From: Blakeslea trispora | Lineage: Eukaryota; Mucoromycota; Mucoromycetes; Mucorales; Choanephoraceae | Length of the DNA: 64,000 nucleotides | Assembly: GCA_025331445.1 (NCBI GenBank) | Contig: JAIWNE010000007.1 | Coordinates: 372,001 to 436,000, forward strand | Reading direction: 5' to 3' | Part shown: in pieces, positions 12,101-24,110 of the stretch | How positions within the stretch are numbered: position 1 is the stretch's first letter | Layout: each line of letters opens with the position of its first letter | Translations under genes and position numbers: made by a program | Notes under the pieces: generated by a model | Seen by the model: the letters and a program-made list of their open reading frames with translations, nothing else | What the model was told of the DNA's origin: nothing | Database searches by the model: none

Positions 12101-15031
12101 TCACAATACAGCTCTGAACCGTATGGAAAAAATAGCGAGCTCAAGGATATACTCAACAAACCAATAGTAGAAGAAGTGTCACCGCAAGAGGATGATAATC
12201 ATGTATCTGGCGTTCGTCGCAACTGGCTTAGATTTGTATGGTTTATGACTTGGTGGATTCCTGCAGCATGCTTGGTTATGTGTGGTAGAATGAAGCGCCC
12301 AGATATTCAAATTGCCTGGCGTGAAAAGTTCACTCTATGTGCATGCATTTTTCTGACATCGGCGTTTGTCATCTGGTTTCTGGTTTTCTTTGGTATACTT
12401 ATCTGTCCACATCAAGATGTGTTTACTGTTTCTGAGCTCCAAAGTCACTCTGGTTCAGGTGATGCTTATGTAGCTATTCGAGGAGAAGTGTTTGACTTGA
12501 CCAAGTTTGCTCCACATCATTGGGCTGCTCAGGTTGTTCCGGCACCTGCTGTCCTGGCCTACGGAGGTAAAGATGTCTCTCAGCTGTTTCCTGTACAAGT
12601 ATCTGCTCTTTGCTCAGGAACAACTGGTACAGTTTCTCCCTATGTATCTCTTGATTATAACACCAATGTAACAGACTCCAATTCGCAGTTTCACAACTTC
12701 CTTCCACACACTGGTGACTCACGTCCAGACTGGTATTTTCAACAGATGACATTGCTTCGAAAAAACTACAAGCTTGGAACAATAGCTTACACACCTAAGG
12801 ATGTCGAGAATCAAGCTATCAATCCTGTGGACCTGAACGGTCAAAAAGCCGTTCGACATTGGGCCATATTGAAAAACAACATCTATGATCTCACGAATTA
12901 TATTTCTGGTGGCCGTCGCTTTCTCTTGCCTGAAGGTGTGAGCCTTCCAAGTGATTCAAGCTTGGACTTTTTGCATAACGATATAACCACCTTATTCACT
13001 CAACATGCTGGTCAAGATATCACAGAAAAATGGAATGCTTTGAATTTAGATGCAGAAGTAAGATCCAGACAAGAAGTATGCTTGAGAAATCTTTTCTTTG
13101 TGGGCACAGTCGATCAACGCAATTCTGGACGCTGTATGTTTGCAGAGTATTTCCTGTTGATTGTCACTGCATTCCTTTGTTCTATTATTGTCTTTAAGTT
13201 TTTGGCTGCTCTTCAGTTCAGCACCTGGAGAGATCCAGAGAATCATGAAAAGTTTGTTATATGTCAGGTTCCTTGCTACACAGAAGGTGAAGATGAACTA
13301 AAGAAGACAATTGATTCAATCAGCGCTTCAAAATATGATGATAAGCGAAAGTTGTTGTTCATTGTTTGCGATGGTATGATTATTGGTGGAGGTAATGATC
13401 GCCCCACACCTCGAATTGTGCTTGATATTCTTGGTGTGGGTCCCGATGTCAATCCTGAAGCATTGTCTTTTTTCTCAGTAGGCGAAGGACAAAAGCAGCA
13501 CAATATGGGCAAAGTTTACTCTGGTCTTTACGAGTGTCGAGGACATGTTGTTCCATATATAGTGGTCGCTAAAGTAGGAAAGCCTACAGAAAGACAAAAA
13601 CCTGGTAATCGTGGTAAACGTGATAGTCAGTTGATTTTGATGAACTTCTTGAACAAAGTACACCTCAATTCTCCAATGACACCTTTTGAGCTTGAATTAT
13701 ATCATCAAATCAAAAATGTTATAGGAGTCAATCCTAGCTTTTATGAATACGTACTTATGGTGGATGCCGATACTGAAGTCATGTCAGATGGCTTAAACCG
13801 GATGGTGTCTGTTTTTGCGCACGACTCGAAAATCATTGGCTTATGTGGCGAAACAGTACTCTCAAATGAAAAGGATAGCTGGGTTACCATGATCCAAGTT
13901 TACGAATACTTCATATCTCACTATCTGATCAAAGCATTTGAGTCGCTATTTGGCTCAGTCACTTGTCTACCTGGATGCTTTTGTATGTATCGTATACGCT
14001 CACCGCAAAAAAACCGACCTCTGTTGATTGCCAACCAAATCATTAACGACTATGCAATCAACAAGGTTGATACTCTGCATAAAAAGAATTTGCTCCATTT
14101 AGGTGAAGATCGTTACCTGACTACCTTGATCTTGAAGCACTTTCCCAACTACAAAACAAAGTTTGTTCCTGATGCCAAGTGTGCCACAGTCGCCCCTGAT
14201 CAATGGAGTATCTTGCTATCTCAGCGTCGTCGATGGATCAACTCAACAATTCACAACCTTGGTGAGCTAGTTTTTTTACCGCAACTATGTGGTTTCTGCT
14301 GTTTCTCCATGCGCTTCATTGTGATGTTAGATTTATTCAGTACTTTGGTTCAACCTGCAATTGTAGGCTATTTGATTTATCTTATTTACACTCTGGCTAC
14401 CTCCACATCAGGTGTACCCATCATGTCAATTCTTACGATTGCAGGTGTATATGGCTTGCAAGCTCTTATCTTTTTGGTACATAGAAAATGGGAGCACATC
14501 ATATGGATGATTGTTTCTATTTTTGCTATTCCAGTATTCTCCTTCTTAATTCCCATCTACTCTTACTGGCATTTTGATGATTTTTCTTGGGGAAACACTC
14601 GTGTTGTTATGGGCGATAAAGGTAAAAAGCTTGTTATGACCGATGAAGGCAAATTTGATCCTAGAACTATTCCAACCATGACTTGGGATGAATACGAAAG
14701 GAGTCTTTTTGAAGACGAAATGAATGGAGAGGGTGCATATTTTGATGACAATGCATCGCTGGGATCTCGGGGTACTCGTCGTACTGGTTATACTCAAAAT
14801 ACATATTATAGTCAACAAAGCTATAGAAATAGACCAGGTCAATATGGTCAAACAATGCCTGTTGACCAGGCCCTCATGATGCGTCCTCCTGTTTCTTTGT
14901 CTACTAGAAGTCTTGCTTCTGTTCCCAGCAATAGCGTGTCTGGGTATGCATCTGTTTCCTCTCATCGAATGAATTCGCAACATTCATCAGCTGCAGGACA
15001 GTATAGTCAAATACAGTCGCCATTTCATTAA
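9143..15031 (+). CDS. Chitin synthase, class V type, with N-terminal myosin-like motor domain
   Basis: Three exons, 9143-9438, 9798-11643 and 11714-15031, giving 1819 residues, normal for this class. The first intron is unusually long (359 nt). The myosin-like head spans roughly residues 1-720: P-loop GESGSGKTE at 101-108 (formed across the first intron), switch I NASASRFG near 151, switch II DLPGPR near 371. A cytochrome b5-like segment follows the first membrane segments (about 940-1010). The catalytic part has the VDADTEVM block, GEDRYLT near 1510 and QRRRW at 1551, then several membrane spans and a Ser/Tyr/Gln-rich tail. It polymerises UDP-GlcNAc into chitin at growing tips. Odd: the switch II glutamate region (DxxGFE in myosins) is lost, and I see no C-terminal DEK domain. 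The start is preceded by an acceptor-like site, so extra upstream sequence is possible. Confidence 0.96.
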
Positions 15032-15599
15032 TAATTGAACAGAATGTGGATCAATATATTGCCATCTTTCATGATATCACCTCGTCTATTCTATAATTTC
15101 AGAATCAAAAACCTCTTAGAAACTACCATGTACTAAATAAAAGATTAAATTACTAGAAATTGTAGTATTCCTTATCGAAATGGTTTGAAAAACTCTTGGA
15201 AGAGCAAAGTAGCTTAGCCCAAAGAAAGCATCTAAGAAGTATATTCCAAACTCACCAAAAGCATAAAATTTACTGTCATCTATACAAAGGTAAACCTGAG
15301 CATAATTTTGTAGAAAATATTGTAAGTCAAAGATATATATGATTTAGAATCTGACATTTTACTAGCTTAAGTTAAAAAAAAAATCATTGAGAGTATCCAT
15401 GTTTGCTTTAATATTCTCTTCCGAAATGCTCCCAATCAGTGCTACAAGCTGAATTTTTCTTTTGCTTTGCTTATGATGAATGAGCGATATAGGCTTTTTT
15501 TATTTATTTATCTATTTTGAGCATTAATTTTATCTCTTTATGGGCAAATTAACCATTTCCAAAAATAGTGTATAATTTAATTTGTAAGGAATTCAGATG
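15032..15599. other. Intergenic between convergent genes
   Basis: AT-rich spacer between the 3' ends of the chitin synthase and the metallopeptidase. I see nothing coding or repeated in it. Confidence 0.55.
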
Positions 15600-18208
15600 C
15601 TACCAGATATGGCATTTGTTACTGGGATTCATTAGTTGATTTTGACCACTACATTTGAAAGCATTAGCAAATTCAGGGCTATTTTGAACAGCAGCATTAA
15701 CTCTTGTACGAGCAGGAGAGTGAACATCATTTCGTATTCTTTGGACAGCCATCTCAGGGCGCATATTGTTGCACCAGGCTCGGCCAAAATTGATGAAGAA
15801 AAGCTGTTCTGGAGAGAATTGTTCTAGTTGTGGCAGTATCATATTCTTCTCAGGCTCTTCCGTAAGAGATCTGTGCATCGACATTAAAGCAGCATTGACA
15901 CCTCCATTGTCAGCTAGATTCTCACCTAAAGTCATCTTTTTGAAAAGTGTCTTAGAAGTCGCCATTGTTCAGATTCGGCTTGTTTTTCTTACCTTTCCAT
16001 TAACATGGTATTCTGTATTGTTGTTTCCTTTTACTGAAAATCCACTGTACTGATCAATAAAGCATTGGCTCTTCGATTCGAAAGCTTTGGAAGTTGCATC
16101 TGTCCACCATGTATTTAAACGGCCATTGCCATCGTACAATCTACCCGAGTTATCAAAAGCATGCTAACTTTGAGGTGAGAACAAGATACATTTGATAAGG
16201 TACATCACGAACTGATACTTACAGTTATTTCATGACCAATTACTACACCTATACCACCATAGTTAAGATACTGAGGAAGATCTGAGTGATAAAAGGGACT
16301 TTGCAATATACCCGCAGGTACTACAATTTCATTGAAGGTAGGTGTATAGTATGCATTCACCTCATGAGGAGTCATATACCATTCAGCTTTGTCAACCGTT
16401 TGCCCGACTCTCTTCCATTCATCCTTTACATTCCATAAGCGAGCGGATTTCTGGCTGTTAAAATAGCTTGAGGGATCAACATTGATTTCTTGGTAATATC
16501 TTCCCAACGAGCTGGAGGAACGAACATCTGGAGTAATTACACTATAAGCTTCTTTATGTGCAATCTTTTTAACTTTATCTAAGGCACGAGTCTTGGTTTC
16601 TGCATCAAGCCAGTCCACAGCGCTCAGTCTTTCAGACCAAGATTGCTTTATGTTATCCATGAAATCAGAAACTTGTTTGCGTTGATCTTCTCCGCCAAAT
16701 TTTTTCATGACGAAATAGCGTCCTAACAACTGGCCAAAAGCTCTACTTGTAGAGTTGATACAAGTTCGTGCACGTGGTGGAGGAGCAACAGTACCACTTG
16801 CAATCTTGCTGTACATTGTGCGGTAGGATTCACGAGTCTTCTTATCAACAGCATCAATATAAGACATTATAACCTTTATTGTCAGGAACTCTCTCATTGA
16901 TTGAGTTGTGATGGCATCGACACTGGTAGGACTATTCGCAATCCAGTCAGTTAATCCTTGCATGAATCGAGGAGATGTCACTATAATTTTATCTGGCAAA
17001 GATGCATCGTCTGGTATGAGGTGACGAAGAAGTTTGATCCAATCGACAGCAGGATATTTTTGATGAAGTTCAGCTATAGACATCGGATTGTAAAGTTCGA
17101 TAGGGTTCTGTAACTGATCACTATAATGAGATAGGCACTTTAGCAAATTCTAATGTATTCTATGATTGAAATGTCTTACTTGGGAACTGTGATCTTAGCA
17201 AGCTTAGTTTCAAACTCTATAAATCTATCAACCATGGATTCAACATCTTTTTCGCTTAAAGGTTTGAGGCCGTTTTCGGATAGCTTTTGGCGACGCATTT
17301 CTCCTAAAGGATCATTAGCTGCAGGCTCACCTATAACTATATTCAGAAGAGAGATAAGTCCCTCACGATAGTTTGACAATACTTCAGGCTGTTCATAGTA
17401 CTCGCGTGAGGGAAGACCAAGCGAAGGTTGAGAGACACTGACCGAGTTTTGCTCTGGTGTTCGGTCATCTGGTCCGACTCCACTAGAGAACAGAGGATAG
17501 ATACCCTCTTTACCTAAATGGATGAGCGCATCTGTTAGTTGACTTGTGTAGTCTAATGAGAATCTATTATCAGCAGTATCGGCATTGTATCCTAGCTTTT
17601 GGAGTAATAAGGCTATCTCTGGATAAATTGGTGTTGGGCCCAGACTATCAATGGCAGGCTCATTTATACATGACTGATAAAAGTTTTTGATCTTGTTGAA
17701 GTTTTCGCGATCCTGTGATGTTTGTGCGTCATTGAGAAAGTCTGTACTGTTCACTTGGTTTGTCTTGAGACCTTGCATGTATATATCATAATCACTTTCA
17801 AGCATTTGACTGAGATCATCCAAGTTTTTGTTTTTAAGGACAGCAAATGCTCCTATAGCTAATAGCTCGATTAAAGATATATCAGCAAGTCGTCTGTGTT
17901 TTTGAGAAGTTGGGATTGATCAATGAAGTTTTCTAACCTGGTTCTGCATCTGGAATAGGATTTGCTTTTGACCATCCACCACCTATCCGAAAGAATTAGA
18001 ATACTGCTTATTTTTACTTTTCTCTTTTCTTGTTAATTCAATTACATGTATATTGATAAAAGTCGCTGCAGGGATCAACATTTAAGTCCAAATCGCTTAG
18101 GATCGATTTCGATGCATCCTTACATACTTGAGTATTACATGTATCAGCTCTGGCCAACAGTTGAGTGGAGTGAACTCCAAGTGAATTTGGTAATAAGCTG
18201 CCAATCAT
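15600..18208 (-). CDS. M13 (neprilysin-like) zinc metallopeptidase
   Basis: Six exons: 18056-18208, 17938-17992, 17180-17852, 16223-17120, 15993-16163, 15600-15935; 761 residues (exon 3 could begin at 17858, adding two codons). Family marks are all there: DFYQYTCGGW near the N-terminus, NEIVVPAGIL, the zinc-binding HEITH formed across the fourth intron, GENLADNGG carrying the third zinc ligand, and the C-terminal CHIW (family CxxW). Six or more cysteines fit the disulfide pattern of an extracellular enzyme that cuts small peptides before hydrophobic residues. The chosen ATG gives no membrane anchor or clear signal peptide, although most M13 enzymes have one; an upstream exon may be missing. 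The GENLAD exon start at 15935 was chosen because it restores NGKMTLGENLAD. Confidence 0.93.
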
Positions 18209-19321
18209 AAGCTTTGAAAATCAAGAAAAGGTGCTTTGGAAGTGCAGCCAAACATCACGCTTTTATATTTCGTGTGCTTTTCAAATAGCAAATAATTGGA
18301 AAATACTTTTCTTTATTGTTTATACTTTGTATATCATGCCATTGCTAAAATTGTATTTGACAGTTGAATTTGAAATGTCGGACAAAAGCGCCAATTTCCT
18401 TTTCTACTTTTTTTTTTGCACATCCTTTTTTTTGTTTTTTACTTGTTGTTTATTATCCATCATCTATTAATTCCTGTTTAAAGCTTGGCAAAAAAAAAAC
18501 ACTAGATGAGTCATGGTATCAAACAGATTTTAAGCTTAGTAAACAAGATATTTGCCAGAGTACGTAGCATCAAATTGTGGTATTCACTGTAACTGAAGAT
18601 ACTGCAAACAGCTCTCCAGCAACAACAACTCAAAAGCGGATGTTCCTGAGAGTGGTCCACTAGTACAACAAATTCGAACCCTGTTTCAAATATCATAGAG
18701 CTTTCTTCGAGTTTTGCGTCGCTAACAGCGCTTCTTTTTTTACTCTCTTTCGAATTGTTTTTTCTCCACACTTAACATTGTAACAAACATTTTTCATTTA
18801 CTTGATGTAAGTGGTACGTGAAAATCACACAAACATATATAAGCGCAAATACAAAGTATTAACTTTAAACAAACAATAAAGACACTGGTTAGCTTGTCAG
18901 AATATAGGGTAGCAGCCATTATATCGAGCATTACCGATGCTATTAATGATACAACTAGAGCATAGATCAAATGATTTCAACAGTTTGTATTTCTGATGTG
19001 ATTTATATACACCTGTCCTATTCCAAGACAGATAAACAATCTCCAAATGACATGATGCGCTCTCGGCTTTTCTTACTTTACATGCTATCTATATGAATGC
19101 AAAACCATTAGAATCTCTATCCAAAAAAAAACAAAAACAAAGCACCGCCTCAAAAACCTCAACATCAACATAGCCACTTGAACAACAATTCGTTAATAAG
19201 ACATGCTGCATCAAACTGCATGTATAAACTTCACAAAGATGGTTTCATCCTACTTTGGGGAGACTCAAACAAATATCGGTTTTTCGAACTGAATTTGCGC
19301 ACAAATAAAAAAGAGAGCTGT
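18209..19321. other. Intergenic, start of accessory block
   Basis: 1.1 kb AT-rich sequence. A minus-strand open frame at 18511-18771 lies where an N-terminal anchor exon of the metallopeptidase might be expected but lacks a convincing hydrophobic stretch, so I do not join it. Nothing else recognised. Confidence 0.4.
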
Positions 19322-20311
19322 CTACATTTTAGGCTTACAAGCGATACAGTCATTGAAAAAGGAAATACAGTGCTTTATCCAATTGACACAGCCCGCAACA
19401 ATAACTTTTTTGGCGGATTCAACTATTCTTTGTCTGATATTATCATCCACAGTCAAGCTAATCTCTTTTCATATCTACCTTTAACTTTGACCTAAACATT
19501 TCTATTGGATTTAGAAATGGAGAGTATGGAGGGATAAATGCGGGATTGTAACCACACTTCTCTTTTGCAAATACAGGTATGTTCATGAAAGGCCTTCATT
19601 ACAGCGATGTAAAGGATAATATATACTAAGGTCTATTTGTGTTTCTAAGAATTATGCAAAACTAAGTCGGTCGATTTTGGATATACTAGAGCAACAATAC
19701 AATTGAAGTTTTTACTTTGGGCTATTTGACAGTACTTCTTTCAGTTGTATCCCAGAACGATGAAATGATAAACATGTCAGGACTCACGGAAACCGATATG
19801 AAAAGCTGATCATTCAACAACAAGCATCTTACTGAAATAATAGACAAATTCGATATCCCAGACTATACTACTGCATTGTTGTAAATTTCTTCGTCAGCAA
19901 CAATGATAAATGCGGCAGACAAACGAATTTGAACGATTCTTCGTATATGGGGTCCTGGTAGAAGATGCAATTTCATTGCGCAAAGTATTCTACAATATGT
20001 AAGTATACAACAGTCTTGTACGTCTCCTTCAAATGATTTACAATCGTCCTATTCTCAGACATGACTCATTATTGCCCAAAATGAACCAGATGGTGATGAA
20101 TAATCAAACACTATCTATATTTGAATCAACAATGAAGACTGCATGCTCAAGCCCGAATTTCTCTGATATAAAATCCAGACCATCCCAGCATGTTTTGTTA
20201 GACCAGTCAGGCTTCTTATCGCTGTGTGACTTTACGTTCGGTACAAGTTCAAACTTCATCGTACAATGTGCAAAGCTGGTAAGTGAACTAATAGAAAGGA
20301 TATTAATTTGA
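19322..20311 (-). mobile_element. Decayed Tc1/mariner-type DDE transposase
   Basis: On the minus strand, the C-terminal DDE block GYNPAFIPPYSPFLNPIE is readable at about 19509-19566, typical of Tc1/mariner and IS630-like enzymes (PPYSPxLNPIE carries the region of the third acidic residue). It is followed by a stop and a frame change, then by a second in-frame piece from about 19457 to a stop at 19322 (VDDNIRQRIVESAKK then WIKHCISFF), matching the usual C-terminal helical end of fungal members. Upstream to about 20.3 kb the frame is broken repeatedly, with no intact first or second catalytic Asp motif that I can point to. Inverted ends were not located. This is a relic; its left and right limits are approximate. 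Confidence 0.65.
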
Positions 20312-20951
20312 TGCGTTAGAGATTCTTTTAAAATTAGTATGCTTCAGTGTATATACTTTGTTGGTGGTGTACGATTTTTTTTTTTATTCAAAAGGCATGT
20401 TAGTGACTTTAAATGAGAGAGTCGCAACTAATAGCAAGTGAATGCTATCTGTGATAAAACAAACAAGGTCGAGCGCTTACTTGACACAATGTCACTTCTC
20501 TATAGTTTGGCAGCTATATTACGCTTGTTCCTGAGATCTCTTTAAACTGGCTACTCAATCTTTAAAGTTGTATAATATCCATTGAGGCTTTTGCAAATCT
20601 AATTGTTTTCTAGTCAATATCTAACTAAGAATACTTTACATAGACATCTGTTTCGCTTTCAATATGATAATATTTGACTTATGCTAACCTCTTAGGCTTT
20701 TCAGATTCTAACTCCATTGTTGTTAGCATCTCATATCAAGGCTTGCTGTGGTTTGATGTCCCTTTTTACTAATAGATGAGCTCCTCTGAATCATTTTATT
20801 GTCTATCTTTTTGCCTCAATGCTGAAGTACAAAGCGCCTGCAATTTTAAAAACATTTTCTTGCGCTCATGCTATATGTGGTCTTTGCTCTGCTTATTCTT
20901 GTTCTCATTAGTTGCTTCAAACACTAACTTTTGTCTTTAGACAAAAGATAT
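20312..20951. other. Spacer in accessory block
   Basis: No gene seen. A short perfect inverted repeat (CTTTTGTCT, 2-nt loop, AGACAAAAG) lies at about 20931-20950, directly before the putative LTR. Confidence 0.4.
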
Positions 20952-21295
20952 TGTTACGCACAAGAATTTTCTGACTTCTTTTAGAACAGTGCATAAACTC
21001 TTTTATCTTCTCTTATTAATAAACTCAACTATTATCTCTCTTATTTACTCTACGCTTGGTTGTAATTTGACCTATTCACCACCTAAATCCACATATTGTT
21101 AATAGCTCCCTTGATACTTATTACAGGTCATTATATTCATTTATTACATCTCTTCTTTCTACTTTATCTATATCTCTAGTCGGACGACTTAAAACCTGGT
21201 GCTCATTACATATAACCTTGCTGCCTAATTGCTCTGTTATATCTATTTGTTCTCTTTCTCAAGTTACTGCAAAAACTACCATTTGTCCTGTAACA
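20952..21295. repeat. Putative solo LTR of a Ty3/gypsy-like retrotransposon
   Basis: A 344-bp segment begins TGTTACG and ends CCTGTAACA, so its ends form the inverted pair TGTTAC/GTAACA that is typical of gypsy-family LTRs. It is pyrimidine-rich inside, with AATAAA-like sequence (TTAATAAACTC). No matching 5-bp target duplication is visible (flanks GATAT and ACACT), and no internal retrotransposon genes or second LTR are in the window. It ends 76 bp from a tRNA gene, a common neighbourhood for such elements. Confidence 0.42.
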
Positions 21296-21371
21296 ACACT
21301 AATTTGCATAAATTAAGATAAACATCTTAAACTGACATGTAACTTTTTTAAAACCAAATGCAAAAATTTTT

Positions 21372-21443
21372 GCCTTCTGCCAGAATCGAACTGGCGACCT
21401 TCTGCTTACTAGGCAGACGCTCTGCCAACTGAGCCAAGAAGGC
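21372..21443 (-). tRNA. tRNA-Thr (anticodon AGT)
   Basis: The minus strand folds as a full 72-nt tRNA without intron: acceptor GCCTTCT/AGAAGGC, D arm GCTC..GAGC, anticodon stem TCTGC/GCAGA with loop CTAGTAA, five-base variable loop, and T arm GCCAG-TTCGATT-CTGGC. The loop puts AGT at the anticodon, reading threonine codons ACU (and ACC after deamination). A T5 run follows 4 nt downstream on the same strand and fits a Pol III terminator. Confidence 0.95.
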
Positions 21444-23288
21444 GGATGTATTTACTGAATTGAACACACTATTATATTCTATAAAATTTTGTAAATGTCC
21501 GGCAAATGTCCGGCAAATGTTCGAACCGGTTGTGAAATTTTATTGATGACATCGACAGATATTATATGTGCACCCCACTTTTTGAAGCGTAACTAACGCA
21601 TGCGCTTTACTTTTTTCCTTTATTTTTATTCTGGTTGATTTGAAAACTCTTTGCATTGCTTAAATAGAATATGTGATATTTGCAGTCTCAAATAGATTCA
21701 ATGAGAGGGAACTCGATTTTTTTATTAAAAAGAAAGAGAGGGAACTAATTCTACTGCAAGTCCATGTTGTGTTTATATATTATTTCTATCTCGGTTTCAA
21801 TCAATCACTCCGTTATAATTTTATCTGTATGAGCAGTTTTCCTACTAGGATGACTGGTCACCTTAATGGAAAGATGGCTGTAGCCAGATTTCATCCCCCG
21901 CCTTGAATAAGGTGGAGATATATTGTTTACTTGATTTATATCTTGGAGAGATAATAATTATGCTCGACAAGATATGTTTAATCTTGATTAGTGTTTCAAT
22001 ATATCAGGCATAACTGTTTCATACTTGTTCACTTGTTTCGTTGGATGTTAAGATCAGTTTAGATTAGGTGATAACGATAGACAAGCCCTTTGTAATTATG
22101 TCTCAGAACTATCTTTATCCAAGTAATGATTTAGTCTTTTCTTATAATGAAATCTCTAGAATCATTGCTTGTTTTGTTAGATGCTGCTACCTTGGTATTA
22201 TAAGGCCTATGCAGCCATCCTGCTATCACATGTATCATGTCATATAGCCATTTCAAGTATTGATGAAAAGAGAGTCAATGAATATAAATCTGATCATGCT
22301 TTCAATGTGTTAGCTAGGCACATTGAACGCTTTATATATCATATCATCGCTTTTTACCAATGCTTGTTAGATGTTTGATTTCAGGATTACCTCTGGTAAT
22401 ATCTGAAATGATTTTAGTTTTCCCACTTTGTGAACATTATTTGATTTATTGTTATTTTGACATTATCTGTCAAAATAATCTTTGATGATGATTAATTGAA
22501 TTTCCGATTATAAGTCGTTCTGGCTTCTGTATATGCCCAAATACGACAGAATAGCTTCAAGCAAAAAAAAAAATTACATTACTAGGATAGCATCTTGTAA
22601 TGCACAACTATCTTTTCATTCAAAGTTTCTTAGTTAATATGAATTTTAAGATTGATACTGACAATCGATCATGGTGGAACAGCTTACCATTACAAAAAAG
22701 AAAAGAAAGAAAGCAATAATCTTTGATGAGAAATAAATCAAACTTGTACATACGCTGAGATGGTTCCAAACGACTGACTTATCAAGTAAAGAGACTTATT
22801 GTTAGTAGTTAAGCTAATAACAGCACAGGTGAATCTGAATAAAGCATTCTCAACAACAAGTCATAGCTACAATACAAATACAGTAAAATACGGGACAGCC
22901 AGTCTACAGACAACTTTAATGACTGAAATATTAAATAACTCTATACAATAATGATGAGTGATGCGATCAGTTTATTATTCTGGCCAGGCCAACTATGACG
23001 CCTTGTTGACTTACGCCAATGTACTGAATGATATTCAAGGCAACCCTGTTTATACCTGAGCTTTTATGCGGTACTGATCTTTGCTGTTAGGGTTTTGAAC
23101 CACAAGAGATGATGTCAAGTTGAATCGGCAAAAGCCGCGTTTATCTCGTTCTTCTTCTCTCTTATTGCCAACAACACATTTGACATGATTGATGCAGATG
23201 TTGTGAAAATCAACATTTAAGCTCTCTTTAACGTATAGTTTAACATAGCAATCTCTAACATCATTTTCCTTTTAAACTAGATGAACAC
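21444..23288. other. Accessory spacer
   Basis: 1.8 kb with no supported gene. Just upstream of the tRNA, around 21495-21520, an ATGTCCGGCAA unit is repeated in tandem. Small open frames at 21673-21906 and 22181-22378 show no family features and are not called. Confidence 0.4.
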
Positions 23289-23549
23289 ATGAGCAGTTGC
23301 TCATTGAAGCCTGATTATCTTGTCTCTCTTCTATTACTTGAAGATGAACAGCTGGATACGTATAGCGTGGAAGCCAAGTCTCCAGAGGCAAATAAAGGAG
23401 ACATGGACTTTGTTAAGGTTGGAAACAGCATGAAGATGATGTTGGATGAACTTGCGTCTTACAGCTGCCCTCTTGTTTCTAATGTATCTTTTGGTGACTT
23501 ACTACATGGTAGCACCATGATAGACTATGAGACAAGGTTGGTAATCTAA
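23289..23549 (+). pseudogene. Orphan coding-like fragment, unknown
   Basis: An 86-codon open frame with protein-like composition, including KGDMDFVKVGNSMKMMLDEL, and no low-complexity bias. I cannot name a family. Other coding-like scraps lie beyond the Harbinger element at about 27.06-27.15 kb and 28.2 kb; they may or may not belong to the same ancestral gene. It has no clear partner exon and is probably a relic of a repeated fungal gene family. Confidence 0.35.
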
Positions 23550-23911
23550 ATAATGAAAAAGGTAAACCTCTTATCTATGTCATGTTCACTAGAACATCTA
23601 GACCTTCTTCCAGTAATGATCAGCTCCATTATGTATATCTGCGCAAGTACATTTGACGCAACAAGAAATGGCAGTTGCAGTAACTAAAAAGACTAATTAA
23701 TACCTATAGGAGACAATTTAACGAAGTCGAGAACTGATTGCTGGGCTTAAGGCTGAAAAGAATCCCTACCCGTACCAGCAACAAGTCAGTTGAAGAATGA
23801 TGCAAGCAGAGTAATTCCTTCTTTCTCTCTGTCTCTGTCTCCTATTTTCTCCTTTTTATTACTTCTTTTGTATGTTTATTTGTTTGTTAAATCACTTAAA
23901 TTAAAACAATA

Positions 23912-23938
23912 GGGAGTTCACATTGGCACAAAATCTCA
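23912..23938 (+). repeat. Left terminal inverted repeat of Harbinger element
   Basis: Starts GGGAGTTCACATTGGCACAA and pairs with 26588-26613 read on the opposite strand. Differences are a few substitutions and one extra A. Subterminal ATCACAAATT-like repeats follow at about 23937-23970 and 24040-24066. Confidence 0.75.
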
Positions 23939-24110
23939 TCACAAATTCTCATCACAAATTCTCCATCACTAATTGAGGTTTAAGAACGGGCCTATCAAAT
24001 CGATCAAATCACGTGAAGAATGAATGACCTTAAAATCTCTTCATCACAAATTCCTGTCACAAATATTTCAATAAATTTCTCTTTTCTATCGCTTCAATTT
24101 AATTTATCAA

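Noticed and set aside
12474..14983. Minus-strand frames inside the chitin synthase
   Set aside because: They overlap a fully supported coding exon and show no family features.
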